A stretch of DNA of 64,000 bases. Origin: Erwinia sp. (lineage in GTDB: Bacteria; Pseudomonadota; Gammaproteobacteria; Enterobacterales; Enterobacteriaceae). A program made the translations under genes and the position numbers. The stretch is taken from the NCBI GenBank assembly GCA_964016415.1, contig OZ024667.1:62001-126000 (forward strand). The letters run 5' to 3'. Under the pieces are notes generated by a model. That model did no database searches. It was not told where the DNA came from and worked only from the letters and a program-made list of their open reading frames with translations. This document shows, in pieces, positions 25,513-34,520 of this stretch (the stretch's first letter is position 1; every line of letters starts with the position of its first letter).

Positions 25513-26553
25513 ATGGGTCTTGTTAAAGAAGCGGAACTGAATAGGCGCGTCTCGTGGGGCAGCATAATCGCGGGTGTGGTAACGGTAATGGCTGTGTCCA
25601 TGCTGCTGACCACGCTTGGGTCAAGCTTGGGTTTTTCACTACTTTCACCTCAGTCTGACGATGTCATTAACGGTGCTGACAAGGTTGTTATTATCTGGTC
25701 AGTTATCTCGATAGTACTGAGTCTGGCCTGCGGCGGTTTTGTGGCTGGCAGGCTGGCGGGCGCGGATGGAACCATCCATGGATTTCTCTCATGGGCCACA
25801 TCCCTTCTTGTTGCTTCCGTGCTGGGCTTCGCCGCTGCTGGCGGCATTCTGCACATGGCGGGAAACGCCGTTGGCGCAGCAGCATCTGCCACGGGCTCTG
25901 CTGTGAGTGGACTGGGCAGTGCTGCAGGAAAAGCATCGGGCGCAACAGCAGATATCGCTCAGAATATTGCTGACAGGCTCGGACTGAACACGCAGCTCAC
26001 AGCCCCGCAGGCGGACGAACAGGTACTGGATGCGCTGCGCAGGAGCAACATTAAAGAACTTCAGCCGGAATTTCTGCAGTCCCAGCTTCAGGCAGCGGGG
26101 AGTGATATTGCAAATTCGGTCAACGATTTGGCTGTTAACCCGGGCAACAGTGACGCCATTATTGATACGCTGATCGGTAAACTGAAGTCACGGGCGGATG
26201 CGGTCAGCAAAGGTGTCGACAGGAATGAGGTAAAAAAAGCGCTGGCAGAAAATACCCGTCTGTCACCGGAAGAGGCGAACAGGGCAGTCGAAAACTTCAT
26301 TCAGGCGCGTGATAAGCTCGTTCAGGAGGTAAGCGGTCGCATGACTCAGCTCCAGAGTAATCTGAATGATGCGAAGGCGCAGTACGCGGAATTTAAAAAG
26401 CAGGCAAAAATGAAAGCAGACGAGGCCGCCAGGGTGGCTGCAAAAATTGCACTGTGGTCATTCATCGCACTTTTGGCGGGAGCAGTTGTCAGTGCGCTGG
26501 CCGGTTTGTGGGGGGTGAATACTCACCCTGCCTACCGGAAAATCAGGGCCTGA
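25513..26553 (+). CDS. Inner-membrane protein with periplasmic helical domain
   Basis: A 346-residue protein. It has an N-terminal TM segment (SWGSIIAGVVTVMAVSMLLT), two more hydrophobic segments with GGFVAGRLAGADGTIHGFLS between them, and a Gly/Ala-rich stretch (about 120-150). A long charged, coiled-coil-like region (about 160-310; NRAVENFIQARDKLVQEVSG, LQSNLNDAKAQYAEFKKQ) leads to a last TM segment (LWSFIALLAGAVVSALAGLW). Proteins of this architecture are often mislabelled 'CAP-Gly protein'; function unknown. The start at 25513 follows GGAG; the upstream ATG at 25501 lies inside that site. Two terminators follow. Confidence 0.75.
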   Translation: MGLVKEAELNRRVSWGSIIAGVVTVMAVSMLLTTLGSSLGFSLLSPQSDDVINGADKVVIIWSVISIVLSLACGGFVAGRLAGADGTIHGFLSWATSLLVASVLGFAAAGGILHMAGNAVGAAASATGSAVSGLGSAAGKASGATADIAQNIADRLGLNTQLTAPQADEQVLDALRRSNIKELQPEFLQSQLQAAGSDIANSVNDLAVNPGNSDAIIDTLIGKLKSRADAVSKGVDRNEVKKALAENTRLSPEEANRAVENFIQARDKLVQEVSGRMTQLQSNLNDAKAQYAEFKKQAKMKADEAARVAAKIALWSFIALLAGAVVSALAGLWGVNTHPAYRKIRA

Positions 26554-26578
26554 AAGACACCGGATGCGTAATAACCCC

Positions 26579-26605
26579 CCTCCGGAATGGAGGTTGCCTT
26601 TTTTT
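26579..26605 (+). terminator. Rho-independent terminator 1 after the membrane protein gene
   Basis: CCTCC (26579-26583), loop GGAAT, GGAGG (26589-26593), then TTGCC and a run of seven T's. Confidence 0.7.
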
Positions 26606-26639
26606 AATGTGTAGCTCGCCTCCGGGTTCAGCATAAATA

Positions 26640-26671
26640 AAAAGGCCTGCGGGTAAAACCGCAGGCCTTTT
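26640..26671. terminator. Strong bidirectional terminator
   Basis: AAAAGGCCTGCGG (26640-26652) pairs perfectly with CCGCAGGCCTTTT (26659-26671) around GTAAAA, with A's before and T's after. It insulates the membrane protein gene from repeat R5. Confidence 0.9.
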
Positions 26672-26819
26672 GTCTGCTGAAAACTGCAACTGTCCCGGAC
26701 GTGTCGGGTGCTTCCCGATAGGTCAGTAAGCCAGAACCTGACCTGCCGTTAGTGCTCATTGTCAGGATGATTATGTGTTTGTATCTGACTTGGCCCCGCC
26801 GCTTAGGGGGATTCACGTC

Positions 26820-27175
26820 CGCTAAGGATGTCGCCGGCTTCGCTTTTGTGGCTCTTCCTCCACGCTGTTCCGGCTTCGCGGACAGTAAAGTTCCGTGCCG
26901 CCTGCGGCTTACGCCGTGCCTCTACTATAGCCGGGCCGCGGCTGATGCAAGGGAAGCGTAAACGCCGTCACCTTCACCCGGTCGCAGTTTATTTCAAAGG
27001 ATTTATCCGCCGTCTTCCCGTTGTTTTCCGGCTCAGTTTTCGCCGTCAAACCGTCCAGTCTGCTCCTGTTTTTTATTACTGCGCTGCGGCTTCGGTGACG
27101 CCCTTGCATCCTCCGCTTTTCGCCCGGCTGTCGTGTCGGCACGGCGTAAGCCGGAACTCAGACGACATCGACTAT
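26820..27175. repeat. Leading-region non-coding repeat R5
   Basis: This unit shares with R4 the blocks TATAGCCGGGCCGC, CACCCGGTCGCAGT, CGTCTTCCCGTTGTTTTCCG, TCAGTTTTCGCCGTCAAACC, TACTGCGCTGCGGC, CTCCGCTTTTCGCCCGGCTG and TCGGCACGGCGTAA. Its 5' part (TGGCCCCGCCGCTTAGGGGG) forms hairpins. It ends at the GGAGG of ardA. Confidence 0.7.
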
Positions 27176-27187
27176 GGAGGGTTTTTT

Positions 27188-27694
27188 ATGAGCACTATGA
27201 CTACCACACCGGCTGTTTATGTGGGTACGTATTACAAATACAACTGCGGCAGCATTTTCGGAAAATGGTTCGATCTGACGGAGTTTGACGGCAGGGAAGA
27301 TTTTCACGAAGCCTGCCAGGCGCTGCATGCCGATGAATGGGACGCCGAATTTATGTATCAGGACTGGGAGGGCATCCCGTCGCAGTTCGCTTCTGAAAGT
27401 TCGATTGACTGGGATTTTATCGCCGCTTACAAACGGGCCGGAGAAGAGGGCAGGGAAGCCGCTTTTATCGCCTGGGCGGAGTATACCGGCGAGTGTGATT
27501 TTGACGCATTTGATGATGCGTATCGTGGCGAGGCGGAGAGCGAAGAAGACTACGCGCGGGAAATGGCTGAGGATAACGGCCTGTTAACTGATATTCCGGA
27601 GCCTTTACGCAGCTATTTCGACTTTGAAGCCTGGGCACGTGACCTGTTCAGCGATGGCTATGTGTTCCATAACGGCTACGTATTCAGCAACTAA
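27188..27694 (+). CDS. ardA: Antirestriction protein ArdA
   Basis: A 168-residue, strongly acidic protein (net charge heavily negative), a DNA mimic that blocks type I restriction enzymes and their methylase. Recognised from AVYVGTYYKYNCGSIFGKWF, GIPSQFASESSIDWDFIAAY, EYTGECDFDAFDDAYRGE and FDFEAWARDLFSDGYVF. GGAGG lies eight bases before the ATG. ArdA is expressed early from leading DNA in recipients, consistent with its place behind R5. The gene is complete. Confidence 0.95.
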   Translation: MSTMTTTPAVYVGTYYKYNCGSIFGKWFDLTEFDGREDFHEACQALHADEWDAEFMYQDWEGIPSQFASESSIDWDFIAAYKRAGEEGREAAFIAWAEYTGECDFDAFDDAYRGEAESEEDYAREMAEDNGLLTDIPEPLRSYFDFEAWARDLFSDGYVFHNGYVFSN

Positions 27695-27734
27695 TTGATG
27701 TCAGGCGGGGAAACCCGCCTGACAGGGAGAATGT

Positions 27735-27926
27735 ATGAAACTTGCACCACAAAGCCGCGATATCCTGCGACAGTATAAAGCCCTGATCAATGCCCGCCGC
27801 CGTGATGCCGGTCAGCGGGAACTGACTACCGCGCAGGTGATGGACGAAATCTGCTACTCCATGACCTGTCAGTGTGCCGTTTACACAGGCGGCCATTTCA
27901 TCCTGCAGGGTGGCAAAAGCCAGTAG
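27735..27926 (+). CDS. Small plasmid protein after ardA
   Basis: A 63-residue protein (MKLAPQSRDILRQYKALINA, TAQVMDEICYSMTCQCAVYT) with a good GGGAG site. No domain is recognised. Its position right after ardA suggests co-transcription; a CAGGCGGG...CCCGCCTG hairpin lies between the two. Confidence 0.65.
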   Translation: MKLAPQSRDILRQYKALINARRRDAGQRELTTAQVMDEICYSMTCQCAVYTGGHFILQGGKSQ

Positions 27927-28111
27927 AGAGGATGGCAGGCGTCCGGACCGGAGGGCACCTGTCAGTCCGCGCGAAAACCCTGGCAGGCTGCGCCTGCCGG
28001 AGAGAAACTACGACGCGCCTCCGGCGCCACGCACTTTCCTCTCCATTGTCTTCCGCTGTTGCCTGAGCGTAATATCAGAAACAGCTTCTGTAAAACAGAC
28101 CGGTGGAGCAT

Positions 28112-28369
28112 ATGTCAGAGTGGAACATCGCCTCTTTCTCAAAAGAAGAGCAGGAAAAAATCTCATTCGATAAAGTCGCTGCCGCCGTTGCCTGGCAGGA
28201 ACGTATGGATAAGCCGGTTATCCCGGAGCGCGTTGAGCGGGAGCAGCCTGAACACCTCCGCCAGTATTTCCGCGAACGGCTTGAAGTTCACAGGCAGAAC
28301 AGTCGGCAGCTGCCGCGCGCAAATGCACCCGAATACAATAAATCCGGAGATGAACAGCAGAAGTTATAA
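28112..28369 (+). CDS. Small charged plasmid protein
   Basis: An 85-residue highly charged protein (MSEWNIASFSKEEQEKISFD, EREQPEHLRQYFRERLEVHR) without a recognised domain. The ATG at 28112 follows GGTGGAG at short spacing; a GTG at 28103 is an alternative start. It precedes repeat R6. Confidence 0.55.
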   Translation: MSEWNIASFSKEEQEKISFDKVAAAVAWQERMDKPVIPERVEREQPEHLRQYFRERLEVHRQNSRQLPRANAPEYNKSGDEQQKL

Positions 28370-28429
28370 TTAGCCGGATGATTGTCAGTCATCTCTTAAG
28401 CCGTAAGTAATCCATTCTTATCACCCCTT

Positions 28430-28990
28430 TTTCTGTTTTCTGCGCGTTCCCGTTTTCACTACGGGCGACTTCCCTGACGGGAACCGGAGCTGTCATGCTT
28501 CGCACCGAGCCAGCTGCGCTGTCTCTGCCCGGCCCCTGTGGGGCAGCGGGTTTCCATCCCTGACTGTCGCAACGTCAACGTCAGGCTTGCTGCGACCGTT
28601 CCGGTCACGCCGCCCTTTTACGCGCCGTATCCTGCGCTTTCTGCATCCCGACAAACTGACGCCGGGCTGTAAGGCGCAACGCCGTTTCGCGCCCGCGCGT
28701 TCCGTCATTGCGGCGGTTCCCTGCTCATTACCTTTATGGTTTTTTCACCCTTCTGAGTCCTTTCGCCGGGGCTGAGACAAGCACAGCCGCTGTCAGCTGT
28801 CCAGGGTAAATGGCACGCGGTAAACCGCGCCCCGGACATCCGCCATCGCCCGTGCTGGTTTACGCCCCTGCGGCGAACGGCTCTCAAACGGGTGAAGGTA
28901 ACAACCAGCGGGAGTGTTCAGCAGGACTCCGCAAAACGTCAAAACCGCGGCCCCGACAACTCAACGGGTGAGGGGTTTTAAAGGCAAAAC
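28430..28990. repeat. Leading-region non-coding unit R6
   Basis: About 560 bp with no gene, GC-rich and full of short hairpins. It shares the general character of R1-R5 and small blocks (a TTTCTGCATCCCGACAAACTG, GCGCAACGCCGTTT type layout) but I could not align it end to end with them. It lies directly upstream of the DUF905 gene, where F carries ssb; no ssb gene is present. Confidence 0.5.
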
Positions 28991-29011
28991 AGGTCCGGAA
29001 GGAGGGACAAC

Positions 29012-29242
29012 ATGAGCGAGGTGCAGCCGATTTTACCCGACGACACCTTTACACGTGAACAGGCTGAGGCTGTTGCGGCGCAGTACATCAACGTGGCCAT
29101 AGAAGACGATCAGGGTTCGCATTTTCGTCTGGTTGTCCGTAAGGACGGTGAGATGGTATGGCGGACATGGAATTTCGAGCCAGGCGGCACGTACTGGCTG
29201 AACCGTTGTATCGCGGACTACGGTATTCGAAAGTCGCAGTAA
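29012..29242 (+). CDS. DUF905-family protein (YubL-like)
   Basis: A 76-residue protein of the DUF905 type: [56 protein letters not shown]. In F-type plasmids this gene sits just upstream of the ParB-like gene, as here. Function unknown. GGAGGG lies eight bases before the ATG. Confidence 0.88.
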   Translation: MSEVQPILPDDTFTREQAEAVAAQYINVAIEDDQGSHFRLVVRKDGEMVWRTWNFEPGGTYWLNRCIADYGIRKSQ

Positions 29243-29311
29243 GAGGGTGCCCTGCCGGAGCAGCCACTCCGCAGGGCCTGACAATCATCAATATCCAGCG
29301 AGGTATCAACT

Positions 29312-31321
29312 ATGTCAGTAACCGATGTTAAAGCAAAAACACCTGAAAAGGCGAGTAGCAAAAAACTTTCAAAGGCACAGAAGGAAGCCCTTAAATCCGC
29401 CCTTGAAGTCGCTGCTGTCGAGTATGTTCCGCTGTCCATGCTCGTTAAATCCCCGCTGAACGTGCGCACAATTCCGTATTCCGTTGACAGCGTTCGCGGC
29501 CTGGCTGACTCCATTGAGACGCTCGGGCTGCTGCAGAACCTGATTGTGCATTCTCTGGCGGACGGACAATCCGGCGTGGCTGCAGGTGGCCGCCGACTGA
29601 CCGCCCTGAATTTGCTGGCACAGGAAAACCGCCTGGCGACCGATTATACCGTCATGGTGAAACGTGTCTCAGATGATATTGCCGCCCTTGCCTCCGTCGC
29701 TGAGAACGAGCAGCGCGCTGCCATGCATCCCGCAGAGCAAATTGCAGGTTTCCGTACATTAGCAGAGCAGGGAAAAACCCCCGCACAGATTGGCGATGCG
29801 CTGGGCTTCGGCTCCCGTCATGTACAGCGCATGCTCAAGCTGGCAAATCTCGCCCCGTCCCTGATCCAAAAGCTCGCACAGGACGAACTGAATGTAGAGC
29901 AGTGTCAGGCGCTCTGTCTCGAAAACGACCACGCCCGTCAGGTCGAGGTGTTGGAAAGCGTGAAAGCCAGCTGGTCGAATGCACCTGCACACCTGATTAA
30001 ACGCGCCATTACCGAAACGGAAATGCGTACCGACAGGGTCAAATTCCGTTTCATCGGACGGGATGCCTATGAAGCTGCAGGGGGCTACATCCGTGAAGAT
30101 CTGTTCAGCCAGGACGAGGGCGACGGCACGGCTGACAGCGTACTGGTCGAGCGTCTTGTACAGGAGAAGCTGGAGCGTATCGTCCTGGATATTCAGCAGC
30201 GCGAGGGCTGGGCATGGAGTCGCGGGCGCGCAGCCCGCATCTGGTATCACGGCGAAGACGGTAACGAGTTCGTCCTGCCTGCAGAACCCGATCCGGTTTA
30301 TACCCCTGAACAGCAGCAGCGTCTCGATGCGTTGCGGGAGCAGCACGACACTCTGGACAGTGTCTGCGATGAATCGGATGCGATTGAAATTGAAATACTC
30401 GCTATCCAGGAAGCGGCAGAGGCCAGCGCGTGGACTGACGATATGAAGTCAGGCGCGGGGGTAATAGTCAGCCTGTACGAAGAACAGATATATGTGCAGC
30501 GCGGTGTGCGTCTCAAAGCGGATATGCCGCAGGAAAACGAACCTGTCAGTGCAGCGGTGCCACTTACCTCGCGTCTGGCTGATGCTGCCGAAAGGATCAG
30601 CGTCCCGCTGCTCACGAAAATGACGTCCGAGCGTACGCTGGCAGTACAGGCAGCGCTGATGCAACAGCCCGAAAAGGCAGTTGCACTCATGGTCTGGCGT
30701 ATGTGTACCTGCGTCTTTTCAGGTTGTCTGACAGCGACACATCCGTTTCGTATTAGCCTGACCGTGTCTCATGGCAGCCTGACGGAGAACGCACCGTCCG
30801 GTAAGGATGGGGCAGCATTTAACATCCTGATGACCGAAAAAATGCGGCTGAAAGCCCTGCTGCCTGACGGATGGGAAAAGGATTTTACCCGCTTTTTTAA
30901 ACTCGATGGCGGAGTTCTGATGTCGCTGATGGCCTTCTGCACAGCCTGTTCTGTTGACGGAGTACAGACCAGAGACATGGGACATACCTCGCGCAGCACC
31001 CTGGATACGGTCGAAGCGGCAGTCGGATTCCATCTGCGCGACTGGTGGCAGCCGACAAAAGAAAATTACTTCGGCAGCCTGAAACATCCGCAGATTGTGG
31101 CCTCCCTGAAAGAGGCGGGTCTGACGGGCGCGGCGAGTGACGCGGAAAAAATGAAGAAGGGGGATGCAGCAGAGCATGCGGAGAATTTCATACAGCGTAC
31201 CCGCTGGGTTCCGGCCTGGCTGAAAGGACCGGAGCCAGCGGCTGAGGTCAGTGCAGACATCACAGTTTCAGATACCCACACCACTGACACCACCACCAAC
31301 AACGAGGCACACGCCGCCTGA
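29312..31321 (+). CDS. ParB/Spo0J-family leading-region protein (YubM-like), full length
   Basis: A 669-residue protein. The N-terminal ParB domain holds VEYVPLSMLVKSPLNVRT and AAGGRRLTALNLLA (90-103). NEQRAAMHPAEQIAGFRTLA and TPAQIGDALGFGSRHVQRML (about 155-175) form the helix-turn-helix region. The C-terminal part (LKALLPDGWEKDFTRFFKLD, DWWQPTKENYFG) matches the remnant at 8181-8656. In F-like plasmids this gene precedes psiB; it is not the partition ParB, and a nuclease role has been proposed for relatives. A GC hairpin (about 31331-31348) separates it from psiB. Confidence 0.88.
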   Translation: MSVTDVKAKTPEKASSKKLSKAQKEALKSALEVAAVEYVPLSMLVKSPLNVRTIPYSVDSVRGLADSIETLGLLQNLIVHSLADGQSGVAAGGRRLTALNLLAQENRLATDYTVMVKRVSDDIAALASVAENEQRAAMHPAEQIAGFRTLAEQGKTPAQIGDALGFGSRHVQRMLKLANLAPSLIQKLAQDELNVEQCQALCLENDHARQVEVLESVKASWSNAPAHLIKRAITETEMRTDRVKFRFIGRDAYEAAGGYIREDLFSQDEGDGTADSVLVERLVQEKLERIVLDIQQREGWAWSRGRAARIWYHGEDGNEFVLPAEPDPVYTPEQQQRLDALREQHDTLDSVCDESDAIEIEILAIQEAAEASAWTDDMKSGAGVIVSLYEEQIYVQRGVRLKADMPQENEPVSAAVPLTSRLADAAERISVPLLTKMTSERTLAVQAALMQQPEKAVALMVWRMCTCVFSGCLTATHPFRISLTVSHGSLTENAPSGKDGAAFNILMTEKMRLKALLPDGWEKDFTRFFKLDGGVLMSLMAFCTACSVDGVQTRDMGHTSRSTLDTVEAAVGFHLRDWWQPTKENYFGSLKHPQIVASLKEAGLTGAASDAEKMKKGDAAEHAENFIQRTRWVPAWLKGPEPAAEVSADITVSDTHTTDTTTNNEAHAA

Positions 31322-31363
31322 TAATGGAGTGCCGCCCTGCGGGGCGGCGATAAGGAGATAACC

Positions 31364-31390
31364 ATGCGTACTATTCTGACCCCTGATGTA
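31364..31390 (+). pseudogene. psiB: psiB start, second copy, cut by IS91 after nine codons
   Basis: ATG at 31364 with AAGGAG upstream reads MRTILTPDV, matching MRNIITTDV of the complete psiB at 8702. IS91 copy D begins at 31391 and removes the rest. The genetic order (ParB-like gene, hairpin, psiB) is the same at both loci. Confidence 0.85.
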
Positions 31391-32853
31391 CATGGTTAGG
31401 AGATTGAATCGCATCTTTTAAGAGCACCTGACCATGAAAAGTGACACCGCCTACGCCATTACTGCTGCTGATCTGCGTGGGCTTTGATGTAAAAATACTT
31501 TCTTCGCCGTATTTTTAACCTGAAACCCTTTTTTCAGGCGCACCGATCCCGCTCAGGCATCCGCAGCCATCGTTTTTTCGCCATCTGTTGCAGCCTGTCT
31601 GAGAGCATTTTTGTGGCGTGCTCACCTGCCACGGCGCCGGCAAAACGCAGCCGGCCTTTGCAGAGGATGCACTGGTACGGGTCCGTACCCAGGAAGCCTT
31701 TCATCAGCACCGCGAACCCGGGGCGTTTCGGTTTTTCCCGTACCGTCATTTCCAGCGCTTCGTAAACCTTCGGCAGCAGCGTGCCCCGCTTGCGGTTAGC
31801 CAGAAAGCCGGAGTAGCGCACCATTTTAAAATGCCGCGCCGGAACGTGGCTGATATAGCGCCCGATCATCTCTTCCTGACTCAGCGTCTGGCGTTTATGC
31901 TTTCCCGTGCGGTGATCGAGGTAGTGGTGGACCACCGCTCCACCGGCGTAGTGTCGCAGTCGTGAAGCCGACACCGGAGGCCGTTTCAGGTAACGTCCGA
32001 GGTATTTCACGCTGTGCCAGGCTCCCCGGGTTTTTTCGCGAAGTGTACCTTCCAGTGCCGGCCATACTGTGCCTTCAGGTAACGCCGCCACTGGCGCTCA
32101 TCGCAGATGTGGCCCCGGCCCGGCAGGGTGCCGGGACTGACCCGCTCATAGCTGTCGCGCAGCAGGCGGGTAACGGCCCCCGCCAGATTTCCTCAACGGC
32201 CTTCTTTTTGAAGAAAAGGCTGCGCCAGACGCCGTGCTTAACGTCAAGCCCACCGCGGGTGACGGAAACGTGGATGTGCGGGTGCTGATTAAGTTGGCGG
32301 CCGTAAGTATGTAGGGCACAGAAGATACCGACCTCAATACCCTGCCGGCGTGCCCACTTCAGTATGGCGCGGGTGGCGCAGCGGAACAGGTCGTTGAGCA
32401 GGGGCCAGTTGTCGTTGAAGAAGGGCCACAGCAGGTGTGGCATGGTAAAGGTGATATGCTGCCATTCGCAGTCGGGGAGGACGTGCTGTTGCTCCGCGAT
32501 CCACTGTTCGGTGGACTTCATGCCGCAGGCGCTGCAGGCCGCAGGCGCTGCAGGCCTTTGACTTGCAGCTCTGGCAGAAGAAGCGGGAGTGTGTGCAGTC
32601 CGGCGAGGCGCAGCAGTAGCGGCGTACGCCCATGGCGCAGGTCCCGCAGGCGAGCATGCGCTCAACGGAGAGGCGGGTCCACTGGCTGATGCTGTCGCTG
32701 TGTTTTTCGAGGTAACGATTCCAGCCGTCATCGACGGTGAAAAGAAATTTAGCGGGACGGGGGATATGCATGGAGCAGAGTATAAAGCGGAGCGCCGAAC
32801 ATGCAAACACCCGAAGCTGCGGAGCAGCGCCGCTCACGCCGCAGGCGTGCTAC
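31391..32853 (-). mobile_element. IS91-family element, copy D, full length but defective
   Basis: The element runs from CATGGTTAGGAGATTGAATC (31391) to GTAGCACGCC (minus) beside GTTC (32854-32857). The two flanks belong to unrelated genes: psiB on one side and a Tn3-family transposase on the other. A simple insertion into either gene is therefore excluded; recombination between IS91 copies or one-ended transfer must have joined them. Copy A (1-614) appears identical to its matching part. Confidence 0.9.
31534..32771 (-). pseudogene. IS91-family transposase pseudogene of copy D
   Basis: Start at 32771 (MHIPRPAKFLFTVDDGWNRY). The tandem duplication GCCGCAGGCGCTGCAG (about 32522-32555) breaks the frame in the zinc-finger region. 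Another indel lies near 32170 and one near 32030, where copy B has TCTTCTTCGC and this copy a shorter T-run. The C-terminal 150 codons are intact. Confidence 0.85.
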
Positions 32854-32857
32854 GTTC

Positions 32858-33360
32858 GGACCATCCATGCATCGGAGCTGATTCGCTCACTGTTGAGAAG
32901 CAGCCGACCATCTGGTCTGGCTCAAGCAATTATGGAAGTGGGTCGGGTCAACAAGAAGTTGTATCTTCTCAACTATATCGATGATGAGGATTACCGGCGT
33001 CGGATACTCACTCAGCTCAACCGGGGAGAAGGACGCCATGCCGTGGCTCGGGCCATTTGCTACGGACAACGTGGTGAGATCAGAAAACGCTATCGTGAAG
33101 GTCAGGAAGATCAACTAGGTGCCCTGGGCCTGGTAACCAATGCGGTTGTGCTGTGGAACACCATTTACATGCAGGAGGCATTGTCACATCTTCGCAAATC
33201 GGGGGAAATACCTGAAGATGAACACCTAGCAAGATTATCGCCGCTGATGCATGGCCATATAAATATGTTGGGACATTATACGTTTTCGTTACCGGAAGAT
33301 ATTTTGAAGGGTGAGCTAAGACCACTAAATTTTAATATACACAATGAATTAGTGTCTTAG
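32858..33360 (+). pseudogene. tnpA: Tn3-family transposase, C-terminal part
   Basis: The 167 C-terminal residues of a Tn3-family TnpA (DDE superfamily): IRSLLRSSRPSGLAQAIMEV, LLNYIDDEDYRRRILTQLNR, GEGRHAVARAICYGQRGEIR, DQLGALGLVTNAVVLWNTIY, HGHINMLGHYTFSLPEDILK. The N-terminal 80 percent is gone, replaced by IS91 copy D. The gene ends inside the element's own inverted repeat, as usual for this family. Confidence 0.92.
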
Positions 33361-33393
33361 CGTGGTTTTTTACATCATTGGACCTCGAACCCC
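33356..33393 (-). repeat. Tn3-family 38-bp terminal inverted repeat
   Basis: Read on the minus strand it begins GGGGTTCGAGGTCCAATG and ends ACCACGCTAAG, exactly 38 bases, the standard length and end pattern (GGGG...ACG(C/T)TAAG) of Tn3-family ends. It overlaps the tnpA stop codon. Confidence 0.88.
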
Positions 33394-33432
33394 TTTAAGG
33401 ACGATGATTAAAGGATTGTTATTCGGAAGGAT

Positions 33433-33460
33433 GATAAGCCGCGCTCGATGCGGCTTATCA
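33433..33460. terminator. Hairpin downstream of the toxin-antitoxin pair
   Basis: GATAAGCCGC (33433-33442) pairs with GCGGCTTATC (33450-33459) around GCTCGAT. No long T-run follows on either strand, so its efficiency as a terminator is uncertain. Confidence 0.5.
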
Positions 33461-33467
33461 TTAAAAA

Positions 33468-33767
33468 TTACAAATGGAAAGCAACACGTTTTCCGGTAGG
33501 AAGCGTCACATCCAGGCTTAATTCTCCGCCCAGCGCTTTCACATAGCGTTTCAAAGTTGATAGCCTCGGATCATTATCGGCCTGTTCCATCCTGGCAACA
33601 GATGGCTGTTTTACACCCATCATTGTTGCCAACTCTGTTTGTGAAATATTCAGTTCATCACGCAAAGCGCTTAGTGCGATCTGGATGCTGGCCTCTTCAA
33701 CCCGCTCCGCTACACGCGCTTGCATTTCGGGACTTTCTTTAGCCAGAAGTTCTCTGTAAGTAGCCAT
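33468..33767 (-). CDS. HigA-type antitoxin, second Gp49-type pair
   Basis: A 99-residue XRE antitoxin: MATYRELLAKESPEMQARVA, IQIALSALRDELNISQTELA, MMGVKQPSVARMEQADNDPR and LKRYVKALGGELSLDVTLP. The start at 33767 lies one base after the toxin stop. It belongs with the preceding toxin and should repress the operon through the AT-rich palindromic promoter region at 34120-34180. Confidence 0.88.
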   Translation of the reverse strand: MATYRELLAKESPEMQARVAERVEEASIQIALSALRDELNISQTELATMMGVKQPSVARMEQADNDPRLSTLKRYVKALGGELSLDVTLPTGKRVAFHL

Positions 33768-33768
33768 G

Positions 33769-34119
33769 TTATTTCTCCAGTTTCGCAAGATGTTTACGGT
33801 ATTCAGAATCAGCCAGTTTGATCATGTTCTTATAAAAGCGCTTTTCGTTTAATCCGGTTTTATCGCCCGCACAAAGAACGATAGCGCGGCGGGAAGGGTC
33901 AAACGCAAAAAATGCTCTGACAGGATTACCATGATGTTGGATGCGCAGCTCTTTCATATTGGCAAAATCAGAATCGTTTAGCGTGTCAACATAAGGTCTG
34001 CCGAGCGTCGGGCCGAACTTCTCCAGTACGCCCATTGCCTCATAAACAGACTCCCTGAGAGCGTCACTTTGAGCGAGAAACCACCCATCAAAGCACTCGG
34101 TTGTTATTACGTCCCACAT
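33769..34119 (-). CDS. HigB/RelE-type toxin (Gp49-like), second pair
   Basis: A 116-residue toxin: LRESVYEAMGVLEKFGPTLG, YVDTLNDSDFANMKELRIQH, PVRAFFAFDPSRRAIVLCAG and FYKNMIKLADSEYRKHLAKL. This is the RelE-fold group of phage-derived mRNA interferases. It is expressed first in a two-gene operon with the antitoxin. It is distinct in sequence from the toxins at 13644 and 17680. Confidence 0.88.
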   Translation of the reverse strand: MWDVITTECFDGWFLAQSDALRESVYEAMGVLEKFGPTLGRPYVDTLNDSDFANMKELRIQHHGNPVRAFFAFDPSRRAIVLCAGDKTGLNEKRFYKNMIKLADSEYRKHLAKLEK

Positions 34120-34384
34120 AATACACCTATAGCTTATTCGTTATAATTTAGAATATAATGAATTCACTATAATTTCAAGGAAAACGGCATTATTTAACAT
34201 AATGGACGTTATCGGCACCATGCGATCGGTACTCGCCCCGGATTTACCCCCAACCTCTCGAAAGCAACCCTTTTACCAGGCAAAACCGCCCTCTTTTTAT
34301 GTTGCTAATTTATTATCAAAAACAAGCTTTCGGTTTGGCCACGATTTCACGGCCAAAGCCTCATTTTCGTGAGTTTGAATGAAA

Positions 34385-34515
34385 TCGCCGTTTTACTCAT
34401 TTGAGTAAACACACATTTACATATTTACACATACAACTGAATGAGCTAGAGTAAATCACGCAAACACTCATAAACACATATGAGTAAATGAGTAAATAAG
34501 TAAAAACACAGAGGC
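34385..34515. promoter_or_regulatory. ACTC/GAGT repeat region upstream of the ParF-like gene
   Basis: At least seven ACTC or GAGT tetranucleotides in short AT-rich spacers, several as GAGTAAA (34403, 34454, 34482, 34490 and near), just before parA. More occur between and after the two genes (35153-35180, 35425-35450). In the TP228 ParF/ParG system, ParG binds tandem ACTC-type boxes that make the centromere and operator. The same role is likely here. Confidence 0.7.
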
Positions 34516-34520
34516 ACATT

